A stretch of DNA of 64,000 nucleotides from Bettongia penicillata ogilbyi (GCA_023548195.1 JAJHZJ010000751.1:1678501-1742500); one strand, 5' to 3'; positions 11,642 through 22,949 are shown, numbered from the stretch's first letter. Translations and numbers: made by a program. The notes: generated by a model from the letters alone, not told the origin.

Positions 11642-12055
11642 GGGGCAGCTAGATGGCTTAGCAAATAACACTAACAATAACAACCAGTATTTTATCCTCA
11701 CAAAGTATTTGGTGTTAGATGCTGTTATAATCCCCATTTTACAAATTAGGAAACTGAGGCAGACTTGCCCAGGGTCACACTGAGAGTGTCTGAGGCAAGA
11801 TTTGAACTTAGATCTTCATGATCCAGCACTCTATCTGGCATGCAGAAGCAGGAGCATCTAAATTCAAATCAAGCCTTAGACATTTACTTGCAGTGTGACC
11901 CTTTCCAAGTCATTTAACTTCTCCATACCTCAGTTTTCTCATCTGTAAAATAAGGATAATAATCTCACCTATGTTTGTTGTGGGGATCAAATGAGAATAT
12001 TTGTAAAAACACTTTTCCAACGGTAAAGCACTATATAAATGCTATTACTAAAGTC
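11642..12055 (+). mobile_element. MIR/THER1-type SINE, plus, split by a nested reverse SINE
   Basis: The head 'ggggcagctagatggctta' (11,642-11,660) is separated from the body, which resumes near 11,846 with 'ctaaattcaaatcaagcc', 'tgtgaccctttccaagtcatttaac' and 'tcatctgtaaaataaggataataat'. It ends with 'aagcactatataaatgctatta'. The intervening DNA is another SINE in the opposite orientation. Confidence 0.8.
11664..11845 (-). mobile_element. MIR/THER-type SINE, reverse, nested
   Basis: Reads 'ataatccccattttacaaattaggaaactgaggcag', 'cttgcccagggtcacac' and 'tgaggcaagatttgaactt', the reverse complement of a CORE-SINE. It sits inside the plus SINE, so it is the younger insertion. Confidence 0.85.
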
Positions 12056-12165
12056 CCAAATGCGGTGTCAACAAAGACGTTAGCACCACATTGACAGAGA
12101 GGCATGTTCAAAGCCAGGACAAAAGCATAGATTCTCCTCCCTCCATCCCTCCATCTCTCAGAATC

Positions 12166-12420
12166 CCTAGCTTCCTTTAAAGACAAACTCTAATACCAGT
12201 TTCTGCCTGAGGCTCTCCCTAATCTCAATCCCTCAATCCTCAATCCCCCAATTCACCTCATATCCATTTGTATAAGCCTATGCATGTATATGTTATATCT
12301 TCCAGCCAAACTACAAACTCCTGAAGGACAAGGATATTTTTTTACCTTATCTTTTATATCCTCAGTGCTTGGCTCATGGCAGAATTGTAATCAATATTTT
12401 ATTGCTCAGTTGATTGTTTG
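12166..12420 (+). mobile_element. L2-type LINE 3' end
   Basis: 'agcttcctttaaagacaaactc', 'ctgcctgaggctctccctaatc', 'aaactcctgaaggacaagg' and 'tatcctcagtgcttggctcatgg' follow the L2 3' end in order. Confidence 0.75.
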
Positions 12421-12565
12421 ATTCTACCCAAGAGGCATCATTTTATTTTTTTCTTACTAACAGGGACACCATTATGAATATCAGCTCTTTTACAGTGCCA
12501 GAATATACCTCCACTAAAGGATGATCTCTATGCCTCCCTCTGATGGAGAGTGCAAGTAACTAGAC

Positions 12566-12837
12566 CACTCAATGGATGGAGCCTGGCCTTCTTATCAGGA
12601 AGAGCTAGGTCCACAGCCTGCCTCAGACACACAAACGTCAGCTGTGTGACTGGACTAGTCACCTAAGTTCTCTCAGCCTCAGCTGTCAAATGGATATAAT
12701 GAGAGCACCCACATTACAAAGCTTAAAGTGCTCTTTTCTTGTTTTAGTAGTAGTAGTAGACCCGGTACTCTATTCAGTTCACTACCTAGCTGTCCTAAAG
12801 TGTCTTACAAATGAGCAGCTGCTGCAGCAGCAACAGG
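12566..12837 (+). mobile_element. MIR/THER-type SINE, plus, with a reverse SINE scrap near its tail
   Basis: The plus body runs from 'aatggatggagcctggccttct' through 'gctgtgtgactggactagtcacc' to 'acaaagcttaaagtgctc'. At 12,760-12,796 'ggtactctattcagttcactacctagctgtcc' is the reversed 5' end of a SINE. The tail 'taaagtgtcttacaaatgagcagc' then resumes and leads into a (TAG)n tract. Confidence 0.7.
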
Positions 12838-12917
12838 AGTAGTAGTAGTAGTAGCAGTAGCAGTAGTAGCAGTAGTAGTAGTAGTAGTAGTAGTAGTAGC
12901 AGTAGTAGCAGTAGTAT
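12838..12917. repeat. (AGT/AGC)n trinucleotide microsatellite
   Basis: About 80 bases of 'agt' units are interrupted at several places by 'agc', preceded by a small 'gcagctgctgcagcagc' palindromic motif. A smaller 'tagtagtagtag' block lies at 12,747-12,759. It sits at a CORE-SINE tail, where short tandem triplets are common. Confidence 0.95.
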
Positions 12918-12919
12918 TT

Positions 12920-13555
12920 AGCTCTAACAGGTCCTACTAAACTAGAAAGACTTTGCAGATGGGTCAGGGAATGGATTATATGTTATCCTCTTAGTTGGCC
13001 TAACCCAGCTAACTTTGGACAGGTTCACTTGGAGGGTAATAAATTTTTCAGCTATAAAAAACACATAAAGACCATTCAGGTTCCAGAATAACCTCACTGA
13101 TAAAATTACAGTTCCTTGAAATGATGAACCCTATGGCCTTGATACCATCAGAGGTCCAGGGAGGGATACATAGAAAGTCACCCTTACCCTAATTGGCCCA
13201 GCCTGCAAATCTTTTTTGAGTTCTTAGGTCTCCAGCAAAATCATTTCTTGGCTACTCCCACCCAGCCCCTGTCAGGCTCTCAGCAGTCACTTATTACTCT
13301 TGTCAGCATGCCTTCCTATAGCAACCCCATTCCAATTTACTGTTCCTCATTTACTGTGTCCTAGGAAACCCAGCATCCAGCACCCAGCACCTACCCTTGT
13401 TAGGACCCTCTGTAAGTAAGAATAAAGTACATCTGAATGTGGGCCTGAGGTGTTCTCTTTTGAGCAAAGGACTATTGACTCTTTCAAAGCCCCTATCTTT
13501 TAACTGTCTTCCTTACCCCCAACCCTCACTGTAGTTAATTAAAACTGATGAATCA
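12920..13555. other. Unclassified sequence
   Basis: No repeat is recognised with confidence. The piece around 13,395-13,440 ('aataaagtacatctg...gggcctgaggtgttctc') has a polyadenylation-like motif, but I see no other LTR landmark. Confidence 0.35.
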
Positions 13556-13561
13556 AGTATA

Positions 13562-13755
13562 CATAATGATAACACATTTATATAGCCATTCAAGTCTTAC
13601 AAACTCTTCATATACAATATCCTATTTGATTCATGAAACAACCCTTTGAGATACACATTATTTTTATCCCCATTTTATGGAAAAGGAAACCGAGTCTCAA
13701 AGAGATTGAGCGATTTGTCCAGGGTCACAAAGACAGTGAGTTTCTGAGTTTCTTT
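13562..13755 (-). mobile_element. MIR/THER-type SINE, reverse
   Basis: 'tatttgattcatgaaacaacccttt', 'tccccattttatggaaaaggaaaccgag' and 'gatttgtccagggtcacaaag' match the reversed CORE-SINE. Confidence 0.85.
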
Positions 13756-14020
13756 CAAAGTTCAGCTTAAGGATAACCTTCTACTCTGAAGTCTTTCTTT
13801 ATCCCTTCCAACTGTTGATGCTTCCTCTTAAAAAGAAAAAAAAATGTATTTACATATTTAGTTTGAATATTCTTTTATAGGCACATGTCACATCCTCTAG
13901 TAGAACCTGAGATCCTGTAGGGCAGGAGCACTTTTATTTTTCCTTTATATCCCCAACATCTAAAACAGTCGTTGTATTATATAGGAAATACAGAATACAA
14001 GCCTATTAGCTGATTGATTC
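13756..14020 (+). mobile_element. L2-type LINE 3' end, diverged
   Basis: 'gttcagcttaaggataaccttctactctgaagtc', 'cctgagatcctgtagggcaggagc' and 'tatatccccaacatctaaaacag' follow the L2 3' order. A poly-A run interrupts it near 13,835. Confidence 0.65.
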
Positions 14021-14167
14021 CTGGTTCCAAGTCTACCACTCTCTGGAAGTATAATTTTGTATCAGATAAAATAATTATGATTTCTTTAAATAGTCATCAT
14101 GCAGTATATCACTAAGTATGATGTAGGGAAAATCTCCTTTTAACTGAATGAATAAGAAATCAAAACT

Positions 14168-14422
14168 TATTGTTCAGGCATTTCAATAGCGTCCAATTCT
14201 CTGTGACCCCATTTGGGGTTTTCTTGGCAAAGATATCAGAATGGTTTGCCATTTCCTTCTCCAATTCATTTTATAGATGAAGAAACTGAGGCAGACAGGG
14301 TTAAGTGACTTGCCCAGGGACACACAGATAGCAGGTATCGGATGTCTGATTTGAACTCAGAAAAATGTGTCTTCTGACTCCAGGCCCACCTCTCTGTCCA
14401 CTGTGCCACCTAGTTGCCCCAG
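14168..14422 (-). mobile_element. Marsupial tRNA-type SINE, reverse, full length
   Basis: Starts 'caatagcgtccaattctctgtgaccccatttggggttttcttggcaaagata'-type tail words (split by changes), then 'ggtttgccatttccttctcc', 'aaactgaggcagacagggttaagtgacttgcccaggg' and ends with the reversed head 'tgtgccacctagttgcccc'. Confidence 0.95.
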
Positions 14423-14599
14423 AAATCAAAGCAGGCAGAAACAAAATTTTGTCATGTAGAAAACACTATATTGTATATACAGTATTTTAGGTAAGTTTTA
14501 GGCTATAAGAATCCAAGGTATCTGGAGATGCAGAAGAGAATAGTTTTACTTTTCTGTCATGTAAGTGTGAAATAGATATGGACCCTGAGAGGTGCCGAG

Positions 14600-17500
14600 T
14601 TCTTTCATTTTTAGTATTAGACTAGCCATGCACTTTCCTTTTTAATAAAATTTTGATATCTTTTGTTTTTATATCACCTAAATTTTCCAATGTAGTCCTC
14701 ACCCACCCCTCTCTTGGAGAGCCATATGTAGTAACAGAATAAAAAAGAGGGGGAAAACAGTTCAGCATATCAAAAAAATCCAATATTACATCCCAACCCA
14801 CTCCCAATCTCTGAAAACAAGTGGGTTAATACCTTCTTTACCTTCTTTGGGGCTAAGCATGGTAATATAATTTTGCAGCATTAATTTTCCATTATTTTGC
14901 TATTATTTTTTGATTTACATTATTACATGCATTGCACATATTGTTTTTCTAGTTCTGCTTACTTCACTTTATAGTCATATAAATTTTCTTATGCATATAT
15001 CTGTATTTATTATCATTACTGGTTCTTACAGTATGGTAATATTCCACAACTTGGTTAGCCACGCCCCAATCAATGGTCATCTACTTTATTCCAGTTCTTT
15101 CCCACTACCAAAAAAGAAAAAGTATATTGTTATAAATATTCTGGAGTATATGGGGCCTTTTTGTGTCATAGAACTCCAGGTATATGCTTGGTAGTGACAT
15201 CTCTGAGCAAAAGGGTGTAGATATTTTAGTCATTTTCCTTGCCTTATTAAATATTTCTTTCTGAAATAATCGTACAAATTCACAACTGCAGAAACTGTGC
15301 ATTACTGAGGGGGGAAGTTAGAGGGAAGGAGAGAACTTGTATCTGAAAATAAAATTTAATTTAAATATACATATATAAAATCCAGAATTAGTCAAAAATA
15401 AATAAAAACTCTGTGTTAATATATCCGTCTTTCTGTAACCCCTCCAGCATTGACTATCCCCTACTTTTGTCATCTTTACCCATTTTGCTGAGTATAGAGT
15501 AAAAACTCCAGAGGGAACATTCTTTCTTATAGTTATTAAAACTTTACAATTCTTCTGAGAATTATTCGTTCATACCTTTGATAATTTATCAATCGAGGAA
15601 GGCTTTTTTTCCTTGCTTGTTGCCTCTATTTCTTAGATATCAGACCCTTGGAAAGAATTGGTATAAATATTTTATCATCATCCCCTTCTTCTGTAGTCTC
15701 AGTTGTACTAATTTTATTCATACAAAAGCCTTTTAATTGCAGGTAACAATAGTTAACTATTTCTTCTTTTATAAGCACCTCTAATCCCTTCTTTGTATAA
15801 GCTATAAAAGCTACATGATTTGCTCTTTTCTAGTTTTTTTAATGATTTGACTTTTATAAGTCAGGTCATTTTCAGATCATTCTGTTACATAGAGCAAGTT
15901 TTTCATCTAAACCTAATTTCTACATGACTGCTTTTCCATTTTCCTTAAAATTTTTTGTCAAATAAAGAATTCTTTCTGAGGCAATTTAAATTTAAGAGGT
16001 TCCTAGAACACAGTTATTGAATTCTATTTTTTATGGTCCTTCCTTGTCTAGTATATGCCAGTGAAAAATTTTTTTGTATTTTTAAATAGTACCAAAATGT
16101 TTTGATGATTACTACTTTATATAATATATTTTAATCTAGGAGTGTTATTCCATCTTGATTCCCATTTTTTTCATTATTTCCCTCAACATTTTAGATATTT
16201 TATTCTTCCAAATTAATTTATTTTTTCTAGTTCTACGAAGTATTCCTTTGGTAGTTGGATTCATATAGCACTAAATCTATAAATTCATTTTGATACTATT
16301 GTCATTTTTACTATATTATCTTAAGCTAGCCACAAGCACTATCTGTCCAATTACTTAATTTTTTTCTTTATGTAAGGAGTATGTTGGAACTGTTTATACA
16401 AGTATTAGCTATAATTTGGTAAACTGAAACCTAGATATTCTCTGTGTCTCGTAGTTGTTTTGAACAAGATTTCCCTTTCAACAATTTCCTCTTGGATTTT
16501 TTTATTATTAAATAAGCATATTGTAGATTTGTTTGAATTTTATCCTGCAATCTGCAAGGCTTCTGCCGCTGCTAACTGTCTCAGTTTCTTTGCTGATTCT
16601 CGCAAATTTCCTAAGTTTCCATCATGTCCAGAGCAAATAAGGATAACTTTGCCTTCTTTTTATGTATCCTTATGCCTTTAATATCTTTCTATTTTTCTAT
16701 GGCCATTTATAGTCATTAAAACTACTATATATCAAATAATAGCAAAAAAAAAAGAGGGCATAGTTGCTTTACTCCTATATTAATTGTGAAAGCTTCTAGT
16801 ATTTCTTCGATACATATAATACTAACTTTTAGTTTTAGAGACATACAATTTATGATATTTTAAAAATCTTTCTATGCCTTTGCTTTGTGGACTTTTATTA
16901 CAAATATTATGCTTTTTTCTATATTTCTTGATATAATTTTGTTTTTCTGGATTTTTTGTGCATTTAATTAGGGTAAGTGTTTTCTAAATGTTGAACCACT
17001 CTTGTATTTTTAGTATAAATCTCACTTGATTGTAGTAAATGTTTCTTTTTTTTGAAAAAAAATAAATTGCAATAGCCACCTTTCCAGGATTTTGAAGATT
17101 TTTAAATTGACATTACTGAAGGAATTTGGACTCTAGTTATCTTTTTGCATTGTCTTTCCACAGTATCAAGGCTATATTTGTCTCACAAAAGTTGATAGAG
17201 GAGTTTCTTTTACAATTTTTGAGAATAATTTACATACTATAGGTATTCATTGTTTTAAAAATACTTGATAGAATACTTTGGTTAAATGTCTGGGCCGAGA
17301 TCTTCTCACACCATCAGTAGTTACTGTTTAGCTAGTCCAATTTCCTTTTCTCAGATTAGATTATTTAAGATCACTATTTGGTATTCAGTAATTTTGTTAT
17401 TTTACATTTTTGTAGTAAATACACCTTTTCATTGGAATTATGAGTTTTGTTGCCATATATCTATCTACAGTAGATTCTGACAATTCTTTTTATTCTTTGT

Positions 17501-19185
17501 GATTTAATCTTCTTCATTTTTTTTATTTTGCTAATTGAATTTCCCTGCCTCTATTTTAAATATTTTAACTAAAGATTTTCTCAATTTTATTAGTTTTTTA
17601 AAAGAATAAACTTTCAGTTTATCAATTGTATAGACTATAGTTTTTAACTTATCTTTTTCTCCCCTAATTTTCAAGTTTTCCTATTTGTATTTTTTGAGGG
17701 TTAGTTCATTGGTTTTAAATTTTTATTATTATATTTTCAGGTCATTAATCATCTCATTTACTTTTGTGCATGTTGGTAGGTGTAAAACTTTCCTCTGAGG
17801 ACTACTTTAGCTATATCCCAGAAATTTTGGTATGCCATCATCGTCTTTCTCATAGTTATTAATTCTTTTCCTAATGCATTCTTTGATTCACTTATTATGC
17901 AGGACTTCATTATTAGGTCTCCATTTGGGTCTATGTCTTTGTTCTTTACCTTTGGTTATGATGATTACTGCTTTATAATCCTGAAATTTTAGGATTACTG
18001 ATTTTTTTACATTTATTTACATTTTCCCTGTGTCCTAGAGGTCTAATTTTTGTAAAAGTATCAAGTTATGCTGAGGAATATGTGTATTCTTGAATTTCTG
18101 AATCAGAAAATGTCACAAATCTTTTAGCTCTAAATTCTCCAATAGTTTGTTGAGTTTTATAGTATGACTTTTGTTGATTTTTCTGTTAGATTTATACAGA
18201 TAGAAGAGAGGAGCAGTAAACTCTCTTACTTTTATTTTGTTACCTTTTTTGTTATTTTGCAATTTAATTACTTTTCTTTGTGACTTTAGATGAATTGCTA
18301 TTTAATGCATATATGGTTAATATTTATATAGGTTTATTAGCTAGAGTTTCTTTGAGCATAATATATTTTCTTTATGTCCACTGATATTAATAACTTTTAT
18401 TTCTTATTTTGTATGATAACATGTTTACAATTCCTGTTTCAGTTAATTCACCTCATATGATGTAAATTTTATTCCAGCCACTCATTTCAATTGTTTGCTT
18501 TTTGTATGTGGTTCTTGTAAACAATATATTATGAAATTTTATTTTCTTAGCTATCCTACCAATTTCTTTTAATGACACATTCACTCCATTTACATTAAAA
18601 GTTATAAGAATTTGCTTGTGTTTTCCTCAATTTTTTATTTAGCATTTTTTAGGTTTTTTAAATCCCTTTCCTGCTGTTAATATTTTATACCAATGTTCTT
18701 TTTTACTTAAATAACTTTGATATAATACTATTCACACAGACTCTCTTTTTCCATCACCAAGTCCATCTTCACTTGTTTTCCTGCCCTTTGTTTGGAGATT
18801 TTGCTTAAATTATTGTCTTTTTTTCTTTCTTTTACTTAGTTAATGTGTTCTTTCCCTTCTTTTCTTCCTTTTCTTTCCCCTGCCAACTATTAATTCAACA
18901 TCTCTCACCTTTACCCAGTCCTCCCCTCTAACAACTTGTGTTCGTTAATTTTCTTTTTGCTGTGATTTATTTCTAAGTTGTTTTTTATTTTGTTTTCTTT
19001 ATTGATTTCCTTCCTTTCTAGTCTACTCTGAAATATAATTCTCTATCTCATGAGCTGTACTCTTATGTTTTCCTTCCTTAATTGCTGTGTTATTAATAGG
19101 GTTAAAACTTCCAGACGAAAAAATTTCAGCTCCATTCTCCATTTTTAAAATCCCTCTATGATAATGCCAGGCTTTAATTAATGTT
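14600..19185 (-). mobile_element. Long antisense L1 LINE, heavily decayed
   Basis: The 14,620-15,300 part carries the reversed L1 3' region ('tggtaatattccacaacttgg...cacgccccaatcaatggtcatc', 'tctgagcaaaagggtgtag'). It continues with 'cagcattgactatcccc' and 'ttctgagaattattcgttcatacctttga', typical of antisense marsupial L1. AT-rich sequence up to about 19,180 fits antisense ORF2. A short plus-oriented purine/A-rich tail at about 15,305-15,380 interrupts it. No frame is intact. The 5' limit is uncertain. Confidence 0.75.
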
Positions 19186-19443
19186 CATGAATGTTACTTT
19201 TGCTCAGTCATGTCCAATTCTTCGTGATCCTGTTTGGGGTTTCCTGGCAAAGATACTGGAGTGGTTTGCCATTTCCTTCTCCAGTTCATTTTAGAGATGA
19301 GGAAACTGAGGCAAACAAGGGTTAAGCAACTTGCCTAGGCTCACACACCTACTAAATGTCTGAAATCAGATTTGAACTCATGAAGATGAATCTTTCTGAC
19401 TCAAGGCTGGGTAATTTATTCACTGCACCACCTGGCTGCCCCC
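19186..19443 (-). mobile_element. Marsupial tRNA-type SINE, reverse, full length
   Basis: 'gctcagtcatgtccaattcttcgtgatcc', 'gggtttcctggcaaagatactggagtggtttgcc', 'aaactgaggcaaac' and the reversed head 'ctgcaccacctggctgcccc' are all present. Confidence 0.95.
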
Positions 19444-19447
19444 AAAT

Positions 19448-19648
19448 ATTCATAGGATCATAGATTTATAGCTAGTAGGGAACATAAATGTTGTCTAATT
19501 TCAACTTCTCAGTTTAGAAGTAAGAAAACTGAGCCAAAAAGACGCAAAATTATAGGACCAGGATCACACGGACATAAAGTGCTAATGCTGGGATTTGAAC
19601 ACAGACCCTCGGAGTGCAAACACAGTGCTAATTCCATTTTAACGATGA
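19448..19648 (-). mobile_element. MIR/THER-type SINE, reverse
   Basis: 'tcataggatcatagatttatagc', 'aagaaaactgagccaaaaag' and 'gggatttgaacacagaccctcggag' follow the reversed SINE. It directly abuts the preceding SINE. Confidence 0.8.
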
Positions 19649-19649
19649 C

Positions 19650-20880
19650 TTTCCAGCCCTTTCACAGAAATGTTTCTCAGCCGACCTTCCAGCTATTCTG
19701 TAGGGCCGAGGTAATTACATTTGTGGGTTCTGGAATTGAGAGGCTTATGCATAAAAGGTTTAAAGCGAGTGAAAAGATGAGCAGGTGGCAATTAAATGAT
19801 GCTAAATGGGTTTTACCCCAGCGAGGGGAAATCCAGAGATTAGACAAGGATAGATTCGTGGACATCAGACTTCCTATGTCTCTCACTGGGGCTCACAGAG
19901 CTTTCATTTTTAGTGGGTCTCTCAGATCTGTGCTTAGATTCCTTTCCCTTTAATTTTGAGCTATAGGATTTAATAATACCCTGGGATTTTTTTTCCCTCA
20001 CTGGTCTTATGGCAGAAAAAGAGTCCTATATCTTTTCATATTTGTCTCCAAACTCCTACACAGCTGTGCTGCCGAGAGGCTATTTGGGGTTCAAGTCATT
20101 GCAAAGTCTCTAAGGGCAGATCAAGAGGAATTCTCCATGTGGAATAAATTGTAGGATAAAATCATAATTGAAATCCTGGCCCTTGAGTCCTTTAGCAAGC
20201 CAGAAGAGTTATATAGATAGGAAAAACTGCTAGATGTAGGGATCCTGAAACCTAGAAAAGGTCAGTGAGGTCATTCTTCTCACCTCCAAGAGCCAAGGCC
20301 GACTTAACTTCCGCCGTGTGTTATAGGCTTGAGTTTCAGCTGCAAGGAAGTCAAGAAATGAACCTTCTCCTGGCTTTGCTATACCTTCCTGGAGCTCACT
20401 AAATTATACCTTTGACCTCTGAGACATTTGCAGTGGCGCTTGGATGTGGTTACAAATTGGCTTAGTATTACCAAACAGATCATTTTGACATACTGAAAGG
20501 CTAATCCATCAGTTACCTACTGAAGCAGGATAGATGGGAGGAAGAACTCACTGTGGCAGAATTTAGAGGTAGCTGCATAGTCAACCTTAGAGGACAAACC
20601 AGAAGCATTAGGAGATATAGAAAAGAGAGAAAAAAATAGTCAAGATGAGCCCAGATTTTAGCTTTAGATTTGCTTTAATCACTAGAGAAATTCATTTTTT
20701 CTTGCTCTCCTTCCTATTTTAACTTTATGTGTCTCACAGGGTCTAAAATACTATCCCTTTATCCCTTGTACCACTTGACCCACCCTAGGTCCAATTATCA
20801 AAGCCAACATTTAAGAGTTGTTTGCCTTGGGAGCTATCATTTCCATACTTTTCGACAGGATCTTTCCCATGTCTATAATG
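19650..20880. other. Unique sequence, no repeat recognised
   Basis: Looks single-copy. The 124-codon frame at 19,579-19,953 starts inside the reverse SINE and runs into this DNA. It has no domain signature and I do not call it a gene. Small GC-rich patches ('gccaaggccgacttaacttccgccg') lie near 20,293-20,320. Confidence 0.45.
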
Positions 20881-21045
20881 CTCTCCTTTCTCTCTCATGA
20901 CCTGTATTTAGAATCTCTCATTTTCTGCATTTTGTCTGCCCCATTAGATTATGAACTCCTTCAGGGCATGGCCTGGTTTTGCCTTTCTTGGAGTCCTTTG
21001 CCTGGCACAGAATATGTGCTTAATAAATTCTTGTTGACTTGGCTT
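20880..21045 (+). mobile_element. L2-type LINE 3' end
   Basis: 'attagattatgaactccttcagggcatgg', 'tggagtcctttgcctggcacag' and 'gtgcttaataaattcttgttgac' are the L2 3' end. Confidence 0.88.
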
Positions 21046-21059
21046 GACTCCAGTGCCAC

Positions 21060-21312
21060 TTCTATATAAGCCTTTTCTGATTCCCCATGCCACTCCCCAC
21101 CTCTCTGTTTTCAGCCACTAGAGACTCACTACCAAAAAAAGACCCTTTTTCATTATCATGTCCTTATTTTACAAAGACTTGTAAACAATTATCTCCTCAA
21201 CAGAATGGAAGTTCTCTGAGGACAATGAGTGTATAGCATTTTTCTTTTTTTGTCAATGCCTTTTCATGGCACAAAAGCTGTGCCCAATAAACACTTGAGG
21301 ATTTATTGATTA
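21060..21312 (+). mobile_element. Second L2-type LINE 3' end
   Basis: 'tataagccttttctgattcc', 'atggaagttctctgaggacaatg' and 'gcccaataaacacttgaggatttattgatt' repeat the L2 order immediately after the first copy. Confidence 0.75.
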
Positions 21313-21339
21313 ACCTCATAGGTAAATTCTCAGAGTATA

Positions 21340-21574
21340 ATTTCTGAAGGTTTAGGAACTCTATCTGTGATTTCACTGATACAGGGAATCCCAGATGCAG
21401 AAACTTCTTATGTAATACAGGTCAACACCTTAGTCTTAGAGATTCCTAGAACACTGAGCAGTGACTTGCCCAGGATCCTACAGTCAATAAGTGTTGAAGG
21501 CTGAACTTGAATCTAAGTCTTCCTAAATCTAAGTCCCATTATCTAGCCAGTATTCCATACTGCCTCTCACTAAT
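21340..21574 (-). mobile_element. CORE-SINE, reverse; donor of a local duplication
   Basis: 'gtgatttcactgatacagggaatcccagatgcagaaactt', 'gcagtgacttgcccaggatcctacag' and 'tgaacttgaatctaagtcttcc' fit a reversed SINE with its 'ttggtagagggagtttcc...ctgggagttccc' tail. Its last 95 bases or so plus flanking unique DNA (21,476-21,583) recur at 22,645-22,752. Confidence 0.8.
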
Positions 21575-21583
21575 TTAAATAAG
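21476..21583 (+). repeat. Donor copy of a 108-bp local direct duplication
   Basis: From 'tcctacagtcaataagtg' to 'taatttaaataag' this matches 22,645-22,752 with 2 differences in 108 positions and no gaps. Here the segment is continuous with the SINE on its left and with single-copy DNA on its right, so this copy is the source. Confidence 0.9.
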
Positions 21584-22060
21584 GAACCTGAAACAAATTG
21601 ACAGCTACTAATTGTCTAGTATCAGTTAAAAGAAGGAAAAGTTAAAAGGGAATGGGAATTAAAAGAGGGAAATGAATTGCAGGGAAAACAAAACAGAGAG
21701 CCTGTAAGTAACACCAAAGTACCATCAGAAGAAGAAATAGTTTGGGATGATGGGTAAACCTAAATAGTTAATGTTACCCTAGGAGTCCTAGATCCATCAG
21801 TCTTTCATCTTCTTGATGATTTCACATATGTAACTAGGCTTGCCAATGATTCTTCCAAAAATTGAGTCCTATGTAGGAGAAAAAACACATTCCCAAATGG
21901 AAAGGCCTCATTCTATTGGATGGATATGCCTTGGCCTTTTATAGCCTTAACTTTTTGCTAGTTTGTCAGCAGTAAGTATTCATAGGATCACATGTTTAGA
22001 GCTCATCAAAACAGGGGATGATATATTTCCTATTGATTTTTTTAAATGTTTAATCTGTTT
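21584..22060. other. Unique sequence, no feature recognised
   Basis: No repeat head or tail is seen. The words 'attcataggatcacatgtttagagctcatc' near 21,980 may be a scrap of a reversed SINE. Confidence 0.4.
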
Positions 22061-22065
22061 ATTCA

Positions 22066-22265
22066 TTAGAGGCTGCAAAGTTTGGTAGATAGAAGGACAG
22101 CCTTAGAGTCAAGAAGGCCTAAGTTCAGGTCCTATATCTAATACATACATAAGCATATGCATGCCCTTTAACCTCTCAGTGCCCCCAGACAACTCTGACT
22201 ATGTTGTCTACAAGTTGTCAGCTGGCATTTCTGGTGAGAGTCCCCCCACAAAGATGAAATCAAAG
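22066..22265 (+). mobile_element. CORE-SINE, plus
   Basis: 'tagatagaaggacagccttagagtcaagaaggcc', 'aacctctcagtgcccccagacaactctgac' and 'acaagttgtcagctggc' match the SINE subtype whose reversed copy lies at 21,340-21,574. Confidence 0.8.
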
Positions 22266-22299
22266 GTCTAGATTGCCCGTAAAATCATTTATATTGTTG

Positions 22300-22400
22300 T
22301 AATCCTTAACTGACTCCCTATTGCATGTAGGAGAAAATACAACTCTTCAGCCTGGTTGTGAAAACTTTCCACAGTCTGGTTTAAACCTATCCACTCAGCT
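22300..22400 (+). mobile_element. L2-type LINE fragment (ORF2 end)
   Basis: 'ctgactccctattgcatgtaggagaaaatac' and 'cagcctggttgtgaaaactttccacagtctggtttaaacc' match the L2 region just upstream of its 3' end. Confidence 0.7.
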
Positions 22401-22519
22401 TTTTGAATAGAAAGGCAGTATCTCAAACCTCAGAACTCAACTAAGCCAACCCACATCTGAACACTAGTTCTACCACTAACATCCTAATCAGTCATGTGGT
22501 TTTCAATATAAGACTTGCA

Positions 22520-22945
22520 GTGAGGGGGATTTTACCACCCACAATCTCCAGAGGCAGCCCTTTGCCCTTTTGGGCAGTTCTAACTTGGAAAATTGTTTGG
22601 TGTACATAGCAGAAATAGGTCTCTGTGCAACTTCTACCTATTACTCCTACAGTCAATAAGTGTTGAAGGCTGAACTTGAATCTAAGTCTTCCTAAATCTA
22701 AGTCCCATTATCTAGCCAATATTCCATACTGCCTCTCACTAATTTAAGTAAGTTTTGCCTTCTTGGGTCAAGCTGAACAAATCTTTTCTGTCTTCCATAT
22801 AGTAGTTCTTCAAAACCCTGAAGATTTTACACCCTCTGAGGATTCTCTTCTCTAAGCTAACCATCCGTGACTACTTCAAGGGACCCTCATATGATGGCAT
22901 CTCTAGGTCCTTCACCATCCTGGTTTCTTTCTTCTCAATGACCTT
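22520..22945 (-). mobile_element. CR1/L3-type LINE 3' region, antisense, interrupted
   Basis: 'gggcagttctaacttggaaaattg', 'ctgtgcaacttctacctattactcct', then (after an insert) 'agttttgccttcttgggtcaagctgaac', 'gtagttcttcaaaaccctgaag' and 'tccttcaccatcctggtttc' follow the order of antisense CR1/L3. Bases 22,645-22,752 do not belong and interrupt it. Confidence 0.8.
22645..22752 (+). repeat. Acceptor copy of the 108-bp duplication, inserted in CR1/L3
   Basis: Nearly identical (106 of 108) to 21,476-21,583, in direct orientation, 1,169 bases downstream. It splits the CR1/L3 phrase 'actccta|gttttgcc'. The left junction shares 'tccta' between donor and acceptor; the right shares only 1-2 bases. There is no poly-A and no clear target-site duplication. 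Confidence 0.9.
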
Positions 22946-22949
22946 CAGC

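Noticed and set aside
19579..19953. 124-codon plus-strand frame
   Set aside because: The start lies inside a reverse SINE and no domain is seen.
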